This document shows positions 1 through 7,791 of a stretch of DNA of 64,000 nt, in pieces (within the stretch, counting starts at the first letter, position 1; each line of letters begins with the position of its first letter). The translations under genes were made by a program, and so were the position numbers. Source of the DNA: CAZKCI01 sp964584165 (GTDB taxonomy: Bacteria > Auribacterota > Erginobacteria > Erginobacterales > CAZKCI01); the NCBI GenBank assembly GCA_964584165.1, contig CAZOYW010000001.1, forward strand, positions 1-64,000. Direction: 5' to 3'. The notes beneath the pieces are model-generated. The model did no database searches. It worked only from the letters and a program-made list of their open reading frames with translations, and had not been told where the DNA came from.

Positions 1-1665
1 GTTGAAGTGCTCGTCGAGGCGCGTGCAGATCACCGGCGTCGGAGTCGCCGCCGGGGCCGGCGTGGGCGTGTTCGGGGCCTCGGTCGGAGTCGGGATGACC
101 GGCGTCGGCGTTTCTGGAACCGGCGTCGGCGTCTCGGGAACCGGTGTCGGCGTCTCGGGAACCGGTGTCGGGGTCTCGGGGACCGGAGTAGGGGTCTTGA
201 CGACCGGCGTCGGCGTCGGCGTGAAGGGCGTCGCGGTTCGCTCGGGCGTCGGCGTGGGCGTCGCCGGGGCGGCGGTCGGCGTGGGCGTGATCGGGCCGTT
301 CACCGTGATGTCGTCTAAGGCGACGTTCCCCGCGCTCTTGGTGTAGGTGAAGCGCAAGCAGGTCGTGGCCAAGGAGAGGTCGTAAGGCCCCATCGCCGTC
401 CCGGTCGTGGGCAGTCCGACGAGATCGGTCAAAATAGACCAGGATCCGGGGGCGTACTCTTCGATCCGCAGGGAACTCGTCGCATCGGTGGTGACGCCCT
501 TGAGCCAGAAAGCGAGGGTGCTCGAGGCGTCGGTCGCGATCGGTTTGGTGGTGACGATGTCGCCGCTCGCGCTGAACCTGAAGGAAGGCATGCTCAAGCC
601 GTAGTTACCGCTGCTGGTGTAGGTATCGGAGTCGTTGTTGCAGTTGGTGAAGGTCCAGCCGGAGGGACGGACGCCGGCGTCGAAAGAGTTGAAATGCTCG
701 TCCAGAATCAGATGAGTTGCCGGCGTGGGCGTCTCAGACGCCGGCGTGGGCGTCGCCGGAGCGGGAGTCGGCGTTTGCAGAGGGGCCGTCGGCGAGGCGT
801 AGACCTGTCTCCGGCGGATGGGACGGTAGGAGGAGAGCGAGGACCAGTACCAAGTCCTTTCCCTCGCCAGCCAGGGCGTCTGCTCCATCGATTCCATCAT
901 CCCCCCGCCCAGGTCCCGGCTGAAGATGATGATGTGGTTGTTGGAGGCGTTGCAGGCGTCGCCCAGGATCAGGCCCGCGGTCTGGCAGGTCCCGATGTCC
1001 CCCAGGCTGTCGACGTACCCCTCCGCGCCGGTGGCGTCGACTTCGAAGGAATAGGTCGTGTAGCGGGTAGGCAGCTTCCAGCAAATGCTGGCAAACCCGG
1101 AGCAGTCGTTCCCGTAGCCCGTGTTGTCGACCAGGAGATAGTCCCCGGTCGAGTGGTAGGCCGCGCACCATCCGGTCTGGGCGGAGTACTCGACATGCCA
1201 CCAGTAGGAGGAGCCGACCTGGATTCCGTTGTCGGGGTGGGAGACGATCTCGGCCGTCCCGCCGCTCGGTATGGTGGTGATGATCCCATACTCCGTCCCC
1301 GGGCCGTAGCGCATGTTCAAAGCCGTGGTCGTCCGGACGGTGGCGCCGACGCTGTAATCAACGGCCAGAACCGCGGAGGTGAACTCCGACCAATACTCCT
1401 GGGGGTTGTTCTGGGTGTAAGCAATCCCGGTGTAGACCTGGGGATGGGTGAAGGTGTGCCAGGTGGAGCCGTAGCCGAAGTTGTAGATCCCCCGCTTCGG
1501 CGACCAGGTCAGGTTCATCATCAATTCCGCCCGGGCCACGATCTCTCCCCGGTTGAGATCGCCCCAGGTTTCGGTGATCCAGGGGTGGGCTGGCGGAGCG
1601 AACCAAAGGACGGCGGCCAGCGCGACGACGGAAAAAGCGGGGATGGCGATGCGAGCGGATTTCAT
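1..1665 (-). CDS. Secreted NlpC/P60-like hydrolase with SH3 domain and Thr-Pro linkers, truncated at window edge
   Basis: The minus-strand frame is open from the ATG at 1665 to the window edge, giving 555 codons without a stop. Residues 1-28 form a signal peptide. A bacterial SH3-like domain lies at about 95-165 (ALNMRYGPGTEYG ... GWCAAYH). Next comes the NlpC/P60-type signature NDCSGFASICWKL with the probable catalytic Cys188, and NHIIIF with the probable catalytic His244. This suggests a cell-wall peptidase or amidase acting outside the cytoplasm. The C-terminal half holds a beta-rich module starting LDEHFN at about 321, a Thr-Pro linker of PVPETPT units at about 458-548, and the start of a second DEHFN module at the edge. 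Its ATG overlaps the stop of the upstream STN/NHL gene by 4 nt (ATGA), so the two are probably co-translated. The substrate is unknown. Confidence 0.75.
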   Translation of the reverse strand, partial: MKSARIAIPAFSVVALAAVLWFAPPAHPWITETWGDLNRGEIVARAELMMNLTWSPKRGIYNFGYGSTWHTFTHPQVYTGIAYTQNNPQEYWSEFTSAVLAVDYSVGATVRTTTALNMRYGPGTEYGIITTIPSGGTAEIVSHPDNGIQVGSSYWWHVEYSAQTGWCAAYHSTGDYLLVDNTGYGNDCSGFASICWKLPTRYTTYSFEVDATGAEGYVDSLGDIGTCQTAGLILGDACNASNNHIIIFSRDLGGGMMESMEQTPWLARERTWYWSSLSSYRPIRRRQVYASPTAPLQTPTPAPATPTPASETPTPATHLILDEHFNSFDAGVRPSGWTFTNCNNDSDTYTSSGNYGLSMPSFRFSASGDIVTTKPIATDASSTLAFWLKGVTTDATSSLRIEEYAPGSWSILTDLVGLPTTGTAMGPYDLSLATTCLRFTYTKSAGNVALDDITVNGPITPTPTAAPATPTPTPERTATPFTPTPTPVVKTPTPVPETPTPVPETPTPVPETPTPVPETPTPVIPTPTEAPNTPTPAPAATPTPVICTRLDEHFN

Positions 1666-2912
1666 CTCTGTCCTTTCCTCTCCCAGTTCCAGCGGTTTAG
1701 GGCCACGCCGTCGGGGCCGGGGAGCACCTGAAAAACGTCACCCGCGCGGTCGATCGCGAGGAGCCGCGCGGTCCAGTTGGAGTAATTATTTGGTATTTTC
1801 TCGATCATCGCAAGCGGATTACCTTCGCCGTCCACCTTGAGCACGCCGAGATCGACGCCGGGTCCGGCTTCGCGGGATTGCTCGACCTGGAGATAGGCGT
1901 TCCCGGACCGGTCCTCCCCGAGGAAGACGATCGAGGCGAGGCGGGGGACGGGCAGGCCGACTCTCCTGGTCTCCTCCCCTCCCCTGATCTCCAGCTCGGC
2001 CAGCGATTCGGAAACCTTCCGGGCCGCGTAGGACTTTCCCGACTCCGCCGCCAGGCCTTTGGAGACGGCGATCTTTTCCCGCTTCTTCAGTTCCCCATCC
2101 TCCAGGGACCCCAATTCGAACTCCTCCTGGTCGCGCCCGACCAGGACGATGCGTCCCCCGACCAGCCGGAGATTCTGGACCTTCGGCAAGAGATCGGGCG
2201 GGATCGGGATGGCGCTGACCGGCTTTCCGTTGGAATCGTATGCCGCCAGAGTCCCGGCCCGGCCGTCGAAAGCGAAGATATTCCCCGCATCGTCGAGAGC
2301 GAGATCGAGAAGCGCGCCCGACGCCGCGATATCCAGCACCGTCTTTCCCCCCGGGGAAAACGCCTTGATCCGACCGTTGACCGTGTCGCCGACGTAGAGG
2401 TTACCCTCCCCGTCGATAGCGAAGGAAGCGGGCCCTTGTCTTTCCACGCCGGGCGCGTTCACCGCGCCGATCTGGTCCGACCGGTTTCCGTAGGAAACGA
2501 TGATCCCCGAAGACGGCGCCGGAAGGCGCTCGAGCGGGCGAGCGCGGAAGACGGCGACGCGGGAGAGGACCGGCGCTCCTCCCGCCTTCTGGCGGTACTC
2601 CAGCGAGTAGCTGGGAAGGATCTTCTTCAGGCATTCCTCGACCGGGACGCTCTCCAGGTCGGCGAAGAGGGGGAGATCCGGTCGTTCATAAAATGCGATA
2701 GCGAAACCCGCCTTCTTCGAAAGATCCTCCAGGACCGCCGCCAGTTCTGCCCCGCGGGCCTTGAGGGTTGCCAGCCCATCTCGAACTGACAGGGTGAATG
2801 AAGGCGGAGGAGTCGTCTCGGCCGGCGCGGCGGCGGCGAGGAGGGCGAGCACGGCGAAGGCGGCGCGGAGGACCGGCGGCGCGCGACTGGGTTTGCCGGT
2901 TCGAGAGAACAT
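1662..2912 (-). CDS. Exported protein with STN-like domain and NHL-type beta-propeller
   Basis: This 416-residue protein has an N-terminal signal peptide (hydrophobic run about residues 14-31 ending APAE). A short secretin/TonB N-terminus-like (STN) domain follows at about 35-100 (LEDLSKKAGFAIAFYE ... LKKILPSYSLEYR). The rest is made of NHL/SMP-30-like strands such as FAIDGEGNLYVGD, LALDDAGNIFAFD and LLAIDRAGDVFQV, which usually form a propeller. It therefore looks like a periplasmic binding or scaffold protein, not an enzyme. I chose the ATG at 2912 because it directly precedes the signal peptide; an in-frame extension further upstream reads like antisense of the NUDIX gene. Its stop overlaps the NlpC/P60 gene start by 4 nt, which suggests a joint envelope function. 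Confidence 0.7.
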   Translation of the reverse strand: MFSRTGKPSRAPPVLRAAFAVLALLAAAAPAETTPPPSFTLSVRDGLATLKARGAELAAVLEDLSKKAGFAIAFYERPDLPLFADLESVPVEECLKKILPSYSLEYRQKAGGAPVLSRVAVFRARPLERLPAPSSGIIVSYGNRSDQIGAVNAPGVERQGPASFAIDGEGNLYVGDTVNGRIKAFSPGGKTVLDIAASGALLDLALDDAGNIFAFDGRAGTLAAYDSNGKPVSAIPIPPDLLPKVQNLRLVGGRIVLVGRDQEEFELGSLEDGELKKREKIAVSKGLAAESGKSYAARKVSESLAELEIRGGEETRRVGLPVPRLASIVFLGEDRSGNAYLQVEQSREAGPGVDLGVLKVDGEGNPLAMIEKIPNNYSNWTARLLAIDRAGDVFQVLPGPDGVALNRWNWERKGQR

Positions 2913-2977
2913 AAGCGCCCAATGTATTACTTTTGCAAGCGTGTCATCGCGAGGACCGCGACCGGAAGTGAGCCGGA

Positions 2978-3622
2978 TCATCGGCGCGCGGAGGACGGGC
3001 GGCCGAGGTATTCGATGAGAGGCGGGAGCGAGAACTTCGACCACTCCTCCACGATCACCCCCGGCCGGGAGATGAGCGCCTCGAGCTCCTCTGCCGCGCG
3101 CATCCCCCCCTCCTGGAGTTCGGGGCAGGCCGGATGGACGACCGTCTGGGACGTCGGGATGACGTAGAGAACCCCGAAATGGACCTTCCCCACCGGGTCG
3201 GAGTCGTCGTTGATGTAGCCCAGCACTTCGGGCTCCCCGGAAGAGGCGAGACCGATCTCCTCGCCCACCTCCCGGAGCATCGAGGCGCGGATCGGGTTCC
3301 CGTCGGCTCCGTCGCACTTCTCGATGTGCCCCCCCACGCCCCAGGACCACTTCCCCATCAGCCTCGTCTCGTGGTATTCGCCCGCCTTCGACGAGCGCTG
3401 GTAGGCGAAGACCGTCCGCGCGGCTCGGTTAACGACCAGGGCGTAGCCGATCGGCTGCTTCCAGGAGGGGTCGTCCTCCACCTCCCCCCGCCTCCGGTAG
3501 CCGAAGCTCTTGAGGAGACGGGACTCGTAGTCGACCTCCCGGGCCGGGCGGAAGCCCTGGAAATAGTCGGAGGCGAAAAGGACCCTCCTCGGCGCCACCA
3601 TGATCATCTGATCGCTCTTCAT
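2978..3622 (-). CDS. NUDIX hydrolase
   Basis: This 214-residue protein contains a Nudix box around residues 97-125: GVGGHIEKCD ... LREVGEEIGL. The REVGEEIG core that binds metal and diphosphate is intact. The loop before it is about five residues longer than the classical G-x5-E-x7-REUxEE spacing. Enzymes of this family cleave nucleoside diphosphates linked to another moiety; the substrate cannot be read from the sequence. The start at 3622 (MKSDQM) has a GGGAAGG-like ribosome site upstream. An upstream in-frame ATG at 3676 would place its first codons in the neighbouring word repeat and is less likely. It stands alone between a word-repeat spacer and the STN/NHL gene. Confidence 0.85.
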   Translation of the reverse strand: MKSDQMIMVAPRRVLFASDYFQGFRPAREVDYESRLLKSFGYRRRGEVEDDPSWKQPIGYALVVNRAARTVFAYQRSSKAGEYHETRLMGKWSWGVGGHIEKCDGADGNPIRASMLREVGEEIGLASSGEPEVLGYINDDSDPVGKVHFGVLYVIPTSQTVVHPACPELQEGGMRAAEELEALISRPGVIVEEWSKFSLPPLIEYLGRPSSARR

Positions 3623-3677
3623 GCCGTCCAACCTTCCCGTCGGTTCAGAGCTAGAGACAAATCCGACATTCAACACA

Positions 3678-3760
3678 TCGGAGTAATGGAGGTGCGGAGT
3701 GTTGGAGTAATGGAACTAATGTCGGTAACGAGATCATTACTCCAGCACTCCAATACTCCG
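3678..3760. repeat. Inverted word repeat, family A (GGAGTAnT)
   Basis: The left arm (3678-3716) repeats GGAGTAATGG-like words and the right arm (3734-3760) repeats the complement ATTACTCC. The arms can fold into one long imperfect hairpin. It fills the spacer between the stop of the HEAT gene (3764) and the NUDIX start. The same family recurs at 16056-16187 and 26001-26099. Confidence 0.85.
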
Positions 3761-3763
3761 TCT

Positions 3764-5089
3764 TTATTTCATCTTCTCCGTCGCCCTCTTCGCTTCCTCC
3801 TGCACCCAGGAGCTCTGGTCCTTGAGCGCCGTCGCGAGCGCGGCGGCGTCGTCCTTTCCTCCCAACTCGCCCAGGGCGAAGGCGGCGGCCGAACGGACGG
3901 CCGGGGAGGGGTCGGCGAGCAGGGGCTTGAGAACCGGAACCGCGCCGGAGTCCTTAAGCGCCGCCAGGGTCTCCGCCGCCAGGGCCCGGAGGTTGGGATC
4001 GGGATCGGAGAGGAAGGTCCGAACGGCCTCGGAGGCCTCCTTCCCCCCGATCTTCCCCAGGGAGCGGACGACGTTCTTCTTCAACGAGGGCTGGACCAGC
4101 GCCTGGCCGGAGGGCCGGGCCAGGGCAACGAGGGCGGGGACGCTCCCCGGCCCGCCGATCTTTCCCAGGGCGGAGACGGCGAACATCCGGACGTCGGGGC
4201 TTGGGTCCTTGAGCTTCTCCTCCACCGCCGCCACCACGGCGGGGTCGAGGGCGATGACGGCGGGTTTCTCCCGCCGCTTGGCCGGGACGCCCGCGAGTAT
4301 ACCCCGGTCGCCGATCTTGCCCACCGCCTCGACCGCGAGCCAGCGGGTCTGGGGGTCGGACTGGTCGTTGAAGGCGGCAAGGAGGAGGGGGACCGTGGAC
4401 TCGGCGCGGAGGTAGCCGGACATGGTCGCGGCGTTGCGGCGGGCCGCGACCGGCGCCGATCCGTCCTTGAGCGCCGCGGAGATGGCGGCGATCTCCGCCC
4501 CCTCTTCCAGCTCCCTCAAGACGATCATCGCCCGCCAGCGGACGTGCTGGTCGTAGTCGTTGAGCATCGCCCGGGCGACCGCCGGGATCGCCGGCTTGGC
4601 CATGAGCTCGTCGAGGGCGTCCAGCACCGCCTCCCGCACCCGGGCGTCGGCGTGCCCCAATCCCCCGATCAGGGGCTCGATCGCCGAGCGGTCGGAGAGG
4701 TTCCGGAGGGCGTAGGCCGCGGAGCGAGCCACCCAATACTGGGAGTCGTTGAGGAGCCGGCCGATCGGCTTGACCGCCTCCTTGATCTTGAGGTCCCCGA
4801 GGATGAGCGCCGCCTCCTTGCGGATGCCGGGGTCCTGGTTGTCCAGGGCCTTGAGGACGGCGGGGACGGCGGAGGCGCCGAGCGAGCGGATCTCGGCGGC
4901 CGCGTCCCGGATCGAGTCGAAGTCGAAGCCGCTGAGCTTGGCGATCAGCGCGTCGACCCGCGAGGGGGCGGCGGCGCTCCCTTCCGCCGGAACTGGGGCG
5001 GCGGCGGGCGGGGGCGCCGCCCCGTCCTGGGCCCGGGCCGACGGGGCGAGAAGGATGAGGACGCAGGCGAGACAGGGTATCTTGGCCAT
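3764..5089 (-). CDS. Exported HEAT-repeat protein
   Basis: This 441-residue protein begins with a signal peptide (MAKIPCLACVLILLAPSARA) and an Ala/Pro linker. About ten HEAT/PBS-lyase-type helical repeats of roughly 31-45 residues follow, for example VPAVLKALDNQDPGIRKEAA, VRSLGKIGGKEASEAVRTFL and AAAFALGELGGKDDAAALAT. Such solenoids bind partner proteins; no catalytic motif is visible. The ATG at 5089 is preferred over a TTG two codons upstream because AGGAAGG sits 7 nt before it. A word-repeat spacer lies on each side. The window has other exported HEAT or HEAT-like proteins (40879-41712, 57130-57861). Confidence 0.8.
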   Translation of the reverse strand: MAKIPCLACVLILLAPSARAQDGAAPPPAAAPVPAEGSAAAPSRVDALIAKLSGFDFDSIRDAAAEIRSLGASAVPAVLKALDNQDPGIRKEAALILGDLKIKEAVKPIGRLLNDSQYWVARSAAYALRNLSDRSAIEPLIGGLGHADARVREAVLDALDELMAKPAIPAVARAMLNDYDQHVRWRAMIVLRELEEGAEIAAISAALKDGSAPVAARRNAATMSGYLRAESTVPLLLAAFNDQSDPQTRWLAVEAVGKIGDRGILAGVPAKRREKPAVIALDPAVVAAVEEKLKDPSPDVRMFAVSALGKIGGPGSVPALVALARPSGQALVQPSLKKNVVRSLGKIGGKEASEAVRTFLSDPDPNLRALAAETLAALKDSGAVPVLKPLLADPSPAVRSAAAFALGELGGKDDAAALATALKDQSSWVQEEAKRATEKMK

Positions 5090-5109
5090 GGTCAAGCCTT
5101 CCTTTGCTT

Positions 5110-5157
5110 GTAATAGGTCTTATAGGTCCTATAGGACCTATAGGTCCTATTGTTTTT
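5110..5157. repeat. Inverted word repeat, family H (ATAGGTCC)
   Basis: Words ATAGGTC and GACCTAT alternate around the near-perfect palindrome TATAGGTCCTATAGGACCTA. The stop codon (TAG, 5147-5149) of the downstream metallo-hydrolase is itself part of a word (CAATAGGACC). It occupies the whole spacer between that gene and the HEAT gene and ends in a T-run at 5152-5157 on the + strand. Confidence 0.75.
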
Positions 5158-5863
5158 TGAGGATTTCCACCGGCACCCGGCAGAAGTTCTTGAATTTCTC
5201 CGCGTCCGCGCGGCTCCCCACCACCGAATCGTAGTGGATGGGAATGGCGAGACGGACCTTCAGGTGGTTGGCCGCCGCGGCCGCCTCCTCCGGGCTCATG
5301 GTGTAGGTCCCCCCGACCGGAAGGATCGCCACGTCGACCTGGAGGCCGTCGATCTCCGGGATGTAATCGGTGTCACCCGCCTGGTATATCCTCTCCCCGC
5401 CCATCTCCACGATGTAGCCCACCCAGCCCTTTTCCCGGGGGTGGAACGGCTTGTTCAGGTTGTAGGCGGGGACCGCGGTCACGATCACCCCGCCCACCGT
5501 CTCCGTCCGCCCCGGGGAGATCTTCCGGAATCCGGCGGGGAGCTCTCCCGCGCAGTCCGGGGTGGCGATGATCACGGTGTCCTTCTTCAAGAGCGCCTCC
5601 ACGTCCCTCGCCGAGCAGTGGTCGTGGTGGGAGTGGGTGATCAGGATCAGGTCGGCCGGGGGCGCCTCGGACGGGAGTTTCCAGGGATCGATGTAGACGG
5701 TCTTCTCCCCCTCGATCCGGATCGAGGCGTGCCCCAGCCAGACGATTCTATTCGCGCTCATTTCCGTTCTCCCCGTGGGGCCGACGACCGCCCCGGGCGG
5801 CGTGGGCCCGCTCGCCGACAGAAAGGCGAGCAATGCCAGACTAGCTCTTAAAACAAGATCCAT
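5147..5863 (-). CDS. Metallo-beta-lactamase-fold metal-dependent hydrolase (UPF0173/UlaG-like)
   Basis: The core fold begins at MSANRIVWLGHASIRIEG and carries the metal-binding HSHHDHC motif, followed by GDTDYIPEI and a late IPIHYD histidine. This matches the UPF0173/UlaG branch of the superfamily, usually 210-230 residues long. These enzymes hydrolyse ester or phospho-bonds; the substrate is unknown. Two starts are possible. The ATG at 5863 adds a hydrophobic leader that resembles a signal peptide (LVLRASLALLAFLSASG). The ATG at 5761 has a better ribosome site (GGGGAG, 7 nt upstream) and gives a typical 204-residue cytoplasmic protein. I list the longer form and consider the choice open. Confidence 0.8.
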   Translation of the reverse strand: MDLVLRASLALLAFLSASGPTPPGAVVGPTGRTEMSANRIVWLGHASIRIEGEKTVYIDPWKLPSEAPPADLILITHSHHDHCSARDVEALLKKDTVIIATPDCAGELPAGFRKISPGRTETVGGVIVTAVPAYNLNKPFHPREKGWVGYIVEMGGERIYQAGDTDYIPEIDGLQVDVAILPVGGTYTMSPEEAAAAANHLKVRLAIPIHYDSVVGSRADAEKFKNFCRVPVEILKKQ

Positions 5864-5881
5864 GGTGCCCGACCCTGCCAG

Positions 5882-6256
5882 CTATACCTTAGCATAGCTC
5901 GCCCAGCAGTCGTCCGTCTCATAGACCTTAACTTCCCTGAGCCGGCAGCGGCCGGGAGGGAGGGTGGCGGCGACCTTCTCGTAGAGGCGGCGGGCGATCG
6001 CCTCGGTGGTCGGCGGCTCGCCCCGAAAATCTTCGGTCTCGTTGAGGAGGCGGTGATCCCAGCCTTCCACCGCCGCCAGCATCAGCTCCCGGAGGAGGGA
6101 GAAATCGACCGCCATCCCTTCCTCCAGTGCCTCCGCCTCGGCCAAGGCCTCCGCGCGGTAGTTGTGCCCGTGGATCCGCCCGCACTCCTCCCGCCTCCCC
6201 CGGTGGCGGTGGGCGGCGCTGAAACGGACCTGAACCGCGGCGGTATACATCTTCAT
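5882..6256 (-). CDS. queD: 6-pyruvoyl-tetrahydropterin synthase / QueD family
   Basis: This 124-residue protein shows the family hallmarks: FSAAHRH (first zinc histidine), a Cys followed by RIHGHNY (catalytic Cys and two more zinc histidines), VDFSLL, WDHRLLN and the late VYETDDCWASY glutamate. QueD converts dihydroneopterin triphosphate to carboxy-tetrahydropterin for queuosine; close relatives make biopterin intermediates. No queC or queE is in view, so the symbol is tentative. The ATG at 6256 overlaps the stop of the upstream amidase gene by 4 nt, with GAAGGAGGA as ribosome site, so it is translated from the amidase mRNA. Confidence 0.8.
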   Translation of the reverse strand: MKMYTAAVQVRFSAAHRHRGRREECGRIHGHNYRAEALAEAEALEEGMAVDFSLLRELMLAAVEGWDHRLLNETEDFRGEPPTTEAIARRLYEKVAATLPPGRCRLREVKVYETDDCWASYAKV

Positions 6257-7371
6257 TCCTCCTTCCGGGCGAGGGCGGCGGCAGAGACGGCGCGGACCGG
6301 GAGGGCGTCGGCGATCCCCAACGCGATCGCCTCGGCCAGGCGATCGCGGTAGTCCGGCTTCCCGAGAAGGCCGTTCTCCAGCTCGTTGGAGAGAAAGCCC
6401 GTCTCGACCAGGACCGACGGCATCCGCGTGTATTTCAGGACGTAGAACTCGGCCGACTTGACCCCCCGGTCGGGGCCTTCGGAGGCGTCGACCAGGCGGT
6501 CCTGGATCTTCTGGGCCAGCCGGACGCTGGTCAGTATCCGCTCCGGGACGGATGGCCCCTCGCCGTTCGCCTCACCCTCCCCGTTCTCCTTGCTCGCCTC
6601 GAGCTTCAGGACCGCGTTCTCCAGGATCGCGAGCGACTGGGAGAGGAAGTCGAAGGCCGGGGCGTAGTAGAAGGTCTCCACCCCTTCGGCCAGGCGGTTA
6701 TAGGCGGCGTTGGCATGGATGCTGACGAAAACGGCGGCCCGGCGGCGGTTGGCCGACCGGGCCCGCTGGCGCAGGGGGATGAACTCGTCGCCCTCCCGGC
6801 TCATGGCCACCTCGAAGCCGCGCCGCTCCAGGATCTCCCCGACCCTCCGGGCGATGTCCAGGGCCACCTCCTTCTCCTCGGCCCCGTCGTCGGCGACCGC
6901 GCCCGGGTCGAAACCGCCATGGCCGGGGTCGAGGAAGACCAGGGGCGGCCCCCAGCGGGGCGGCGCGGCGAGCTCGCCCGGGGGGAGCTCCCGGGGGAGG
7001 GTCTGGAGGGCGAGGTAGATGGGGACCATGAGCTTCCCCTCCGACCAACCCGCCGGGCCGGCCATCTCCACGGCGCGGCCGTTGATCACCGCGACCGGGC
7101 TGCCGGGGGCGAGCTCGAGCTGGAGACGGTCGGAGGCGAAGACATAGCGGAGGCCGTCGGCGGAGATCAGGCTCATCCCGTAGGCCCGGAGGATCGCGGG
7201 AACGGGGACGTAGAGCGTCCCGTTCATCCGCCGCGAGCGGGTCTCGATCTTCGCCGCGGGGCCCCGGATGATCGCGCCCAGGGCGCTTGACGGCGCCCGG
7301 GCCATGCCCACTCCGAGAGCGAGGAGGAGGAGACCGGCGGCTTTCCGGAAATGTCGGTCCGTCCTGATTAT
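6253..7371 (-). CDS. N-acetylmuramoyl-L-alanine amidase (Amidase_3), start codon unclear
   Basis: After a signal-like hydrophobic segment (AAGLLLLALGVGMARA), a stalk domain (about residues 35-120) resembles the copper-amine-oxidase-N-like domain found on secreted amidases. A complete Amidase_3 domain follows: FLDPGHGGFDPG (zinc His), EEKEVALDIA (zinc Glu), SIHANA (zinc His) and VLVETGFLSN (catalytic Glu). It should cleave the lactyl-amide bond between muramic acid and the stem peptide in the periplasm. No ATG, GTG or TTG lies between the divergent STAS gene and the signal segment in this frame. The likely start is an ATA at 7371 overlapping the TAA of an 8-codon ORF that begins at the ATG at 7391; a 1-nt sequence error is the alternative. 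Confidence 0.8.
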   Translation of the reverse strand: MIRTDRHFRKAAGLLLLALGVGMARAPSSALGAIIRGPAAKIETRSRRMNGTLYVPVPAILRAYGMSLISADGLRYVFASDRLQLELAPGSPVAVINGRAVEMAGPAGWSEGKLMVPIYLALQTLPRELPPGELAAPPRWGPPLVFLDPGHGGFDPGAVADDGAEEKEVALDIARRVGEILERRGFEVAMSREGDEFIPLRQRARSANRRRAAVFVSIHANAAYNRLAEGVETFYYAPAFDFLSQSLAILENAVLKLEASKENGEGEANGEGPSVPERILTSVRLAQKIQDRLVDASEGPDRGVKSAEFYVLKYTRMPSVLVETGFLSNELENGLLGKPDYRDRLAEAIALGIADALPVRAVSAAALARKEE

Positions 7372-7388
7372 GTCGCCTCCGATATTTT

Positions 7389-7436
7389 CATTTTCCCCGG
7401 GCGAGATTCGTGAGAATCTTGCCCGGGGAAAATGAA
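7389..7436. promoter_or_regulatory. Long inverted repeat spanning divergent gene starts
   Basis: Arms TTTTCATTTTCCCCGGGC and its mirror GCCCGGGGAAAATGAA pair over about 20 bp with one mismatch around a GTGA centre. The + arm contains the ATG (7432) of the STAS gene; the mirrored ATG on the minus strand (7391) opens a short ORF, MKISEAT, ahead of the amidase. It could be a shared operator, a bidirectional terminator or an RNA hairpin controlling initiation. Confidence 0.6.
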
Positions 7437-7791
7437 GATAGAACTGAGAGAAAAACCCGGTTTCTGCATCCTCTCCCTGGCCGGGATACTGGACGCCCAA
7501 TGGGCGCTCGCCATCGCCGACCGGGTCTCCTTCGCGCTCGAGCCCCATGCCGCGGGCGGCGCCCTCGACGTCGATCTTTTGATCGACCTAAGCGGCGTGA
7601 ACTACATCTCCTCGGGAGGGCTCCGGGTCATCCTCTCCCTGGAGAAGAAGATGCGCGCCGGGGGCAGGAAGCTCGCGATCTGCAACCCTTCCTCCGAAAC
7701 CTCCGCCGTCTTCCGCACCGCGGGCCTCTACGGCCAACTGATGGTCGTCCCCTCGGTCGCCGCCGCGGAGCAGGCTTTGTCGGCCCGCTGA
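7432..7791 (+). CDS. STAS-domain protein (anti-sigma-factor antagonist family)
   Basis: This 119-residue single STAS domain has the conserved strand-turn LIDLSGVNYISSGGLRVI; the serine after YIS is the residue phosphorylated in SpoIIAA-type antagonists. Such proteins relay partner-switching signals by binding anti-sigma kinases or phosphatases. No kinase or sigma factor lies next to it. A second STAS protein is at 60997-61329. It is divergent from the amidase, with a palindrome over both starts, and its 3' half is antisense to the open end of the 5'-nucleotidase frame. Confidence 0.9.
   Translation: MKIELREKPGFCILSLAGILDAQWALAIADRVSFALEPHAAGGALDVDLLIDLSGVNYISSGGLRVILSLEKKMRAGGRKLAICNPSSETSAVFRTAGLYGQLMVVPSVAAAEQALSAR

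Noticed and set aside
694..1731. Long + strand frames opposite the NlpC/P60 gene and many similar Arg/Gly/Pro-rich frames elsewhere
   Set aside because: They are antisense or frame-shifted shadows caused by high GC content; they show no domains and overlap recognisable genes.
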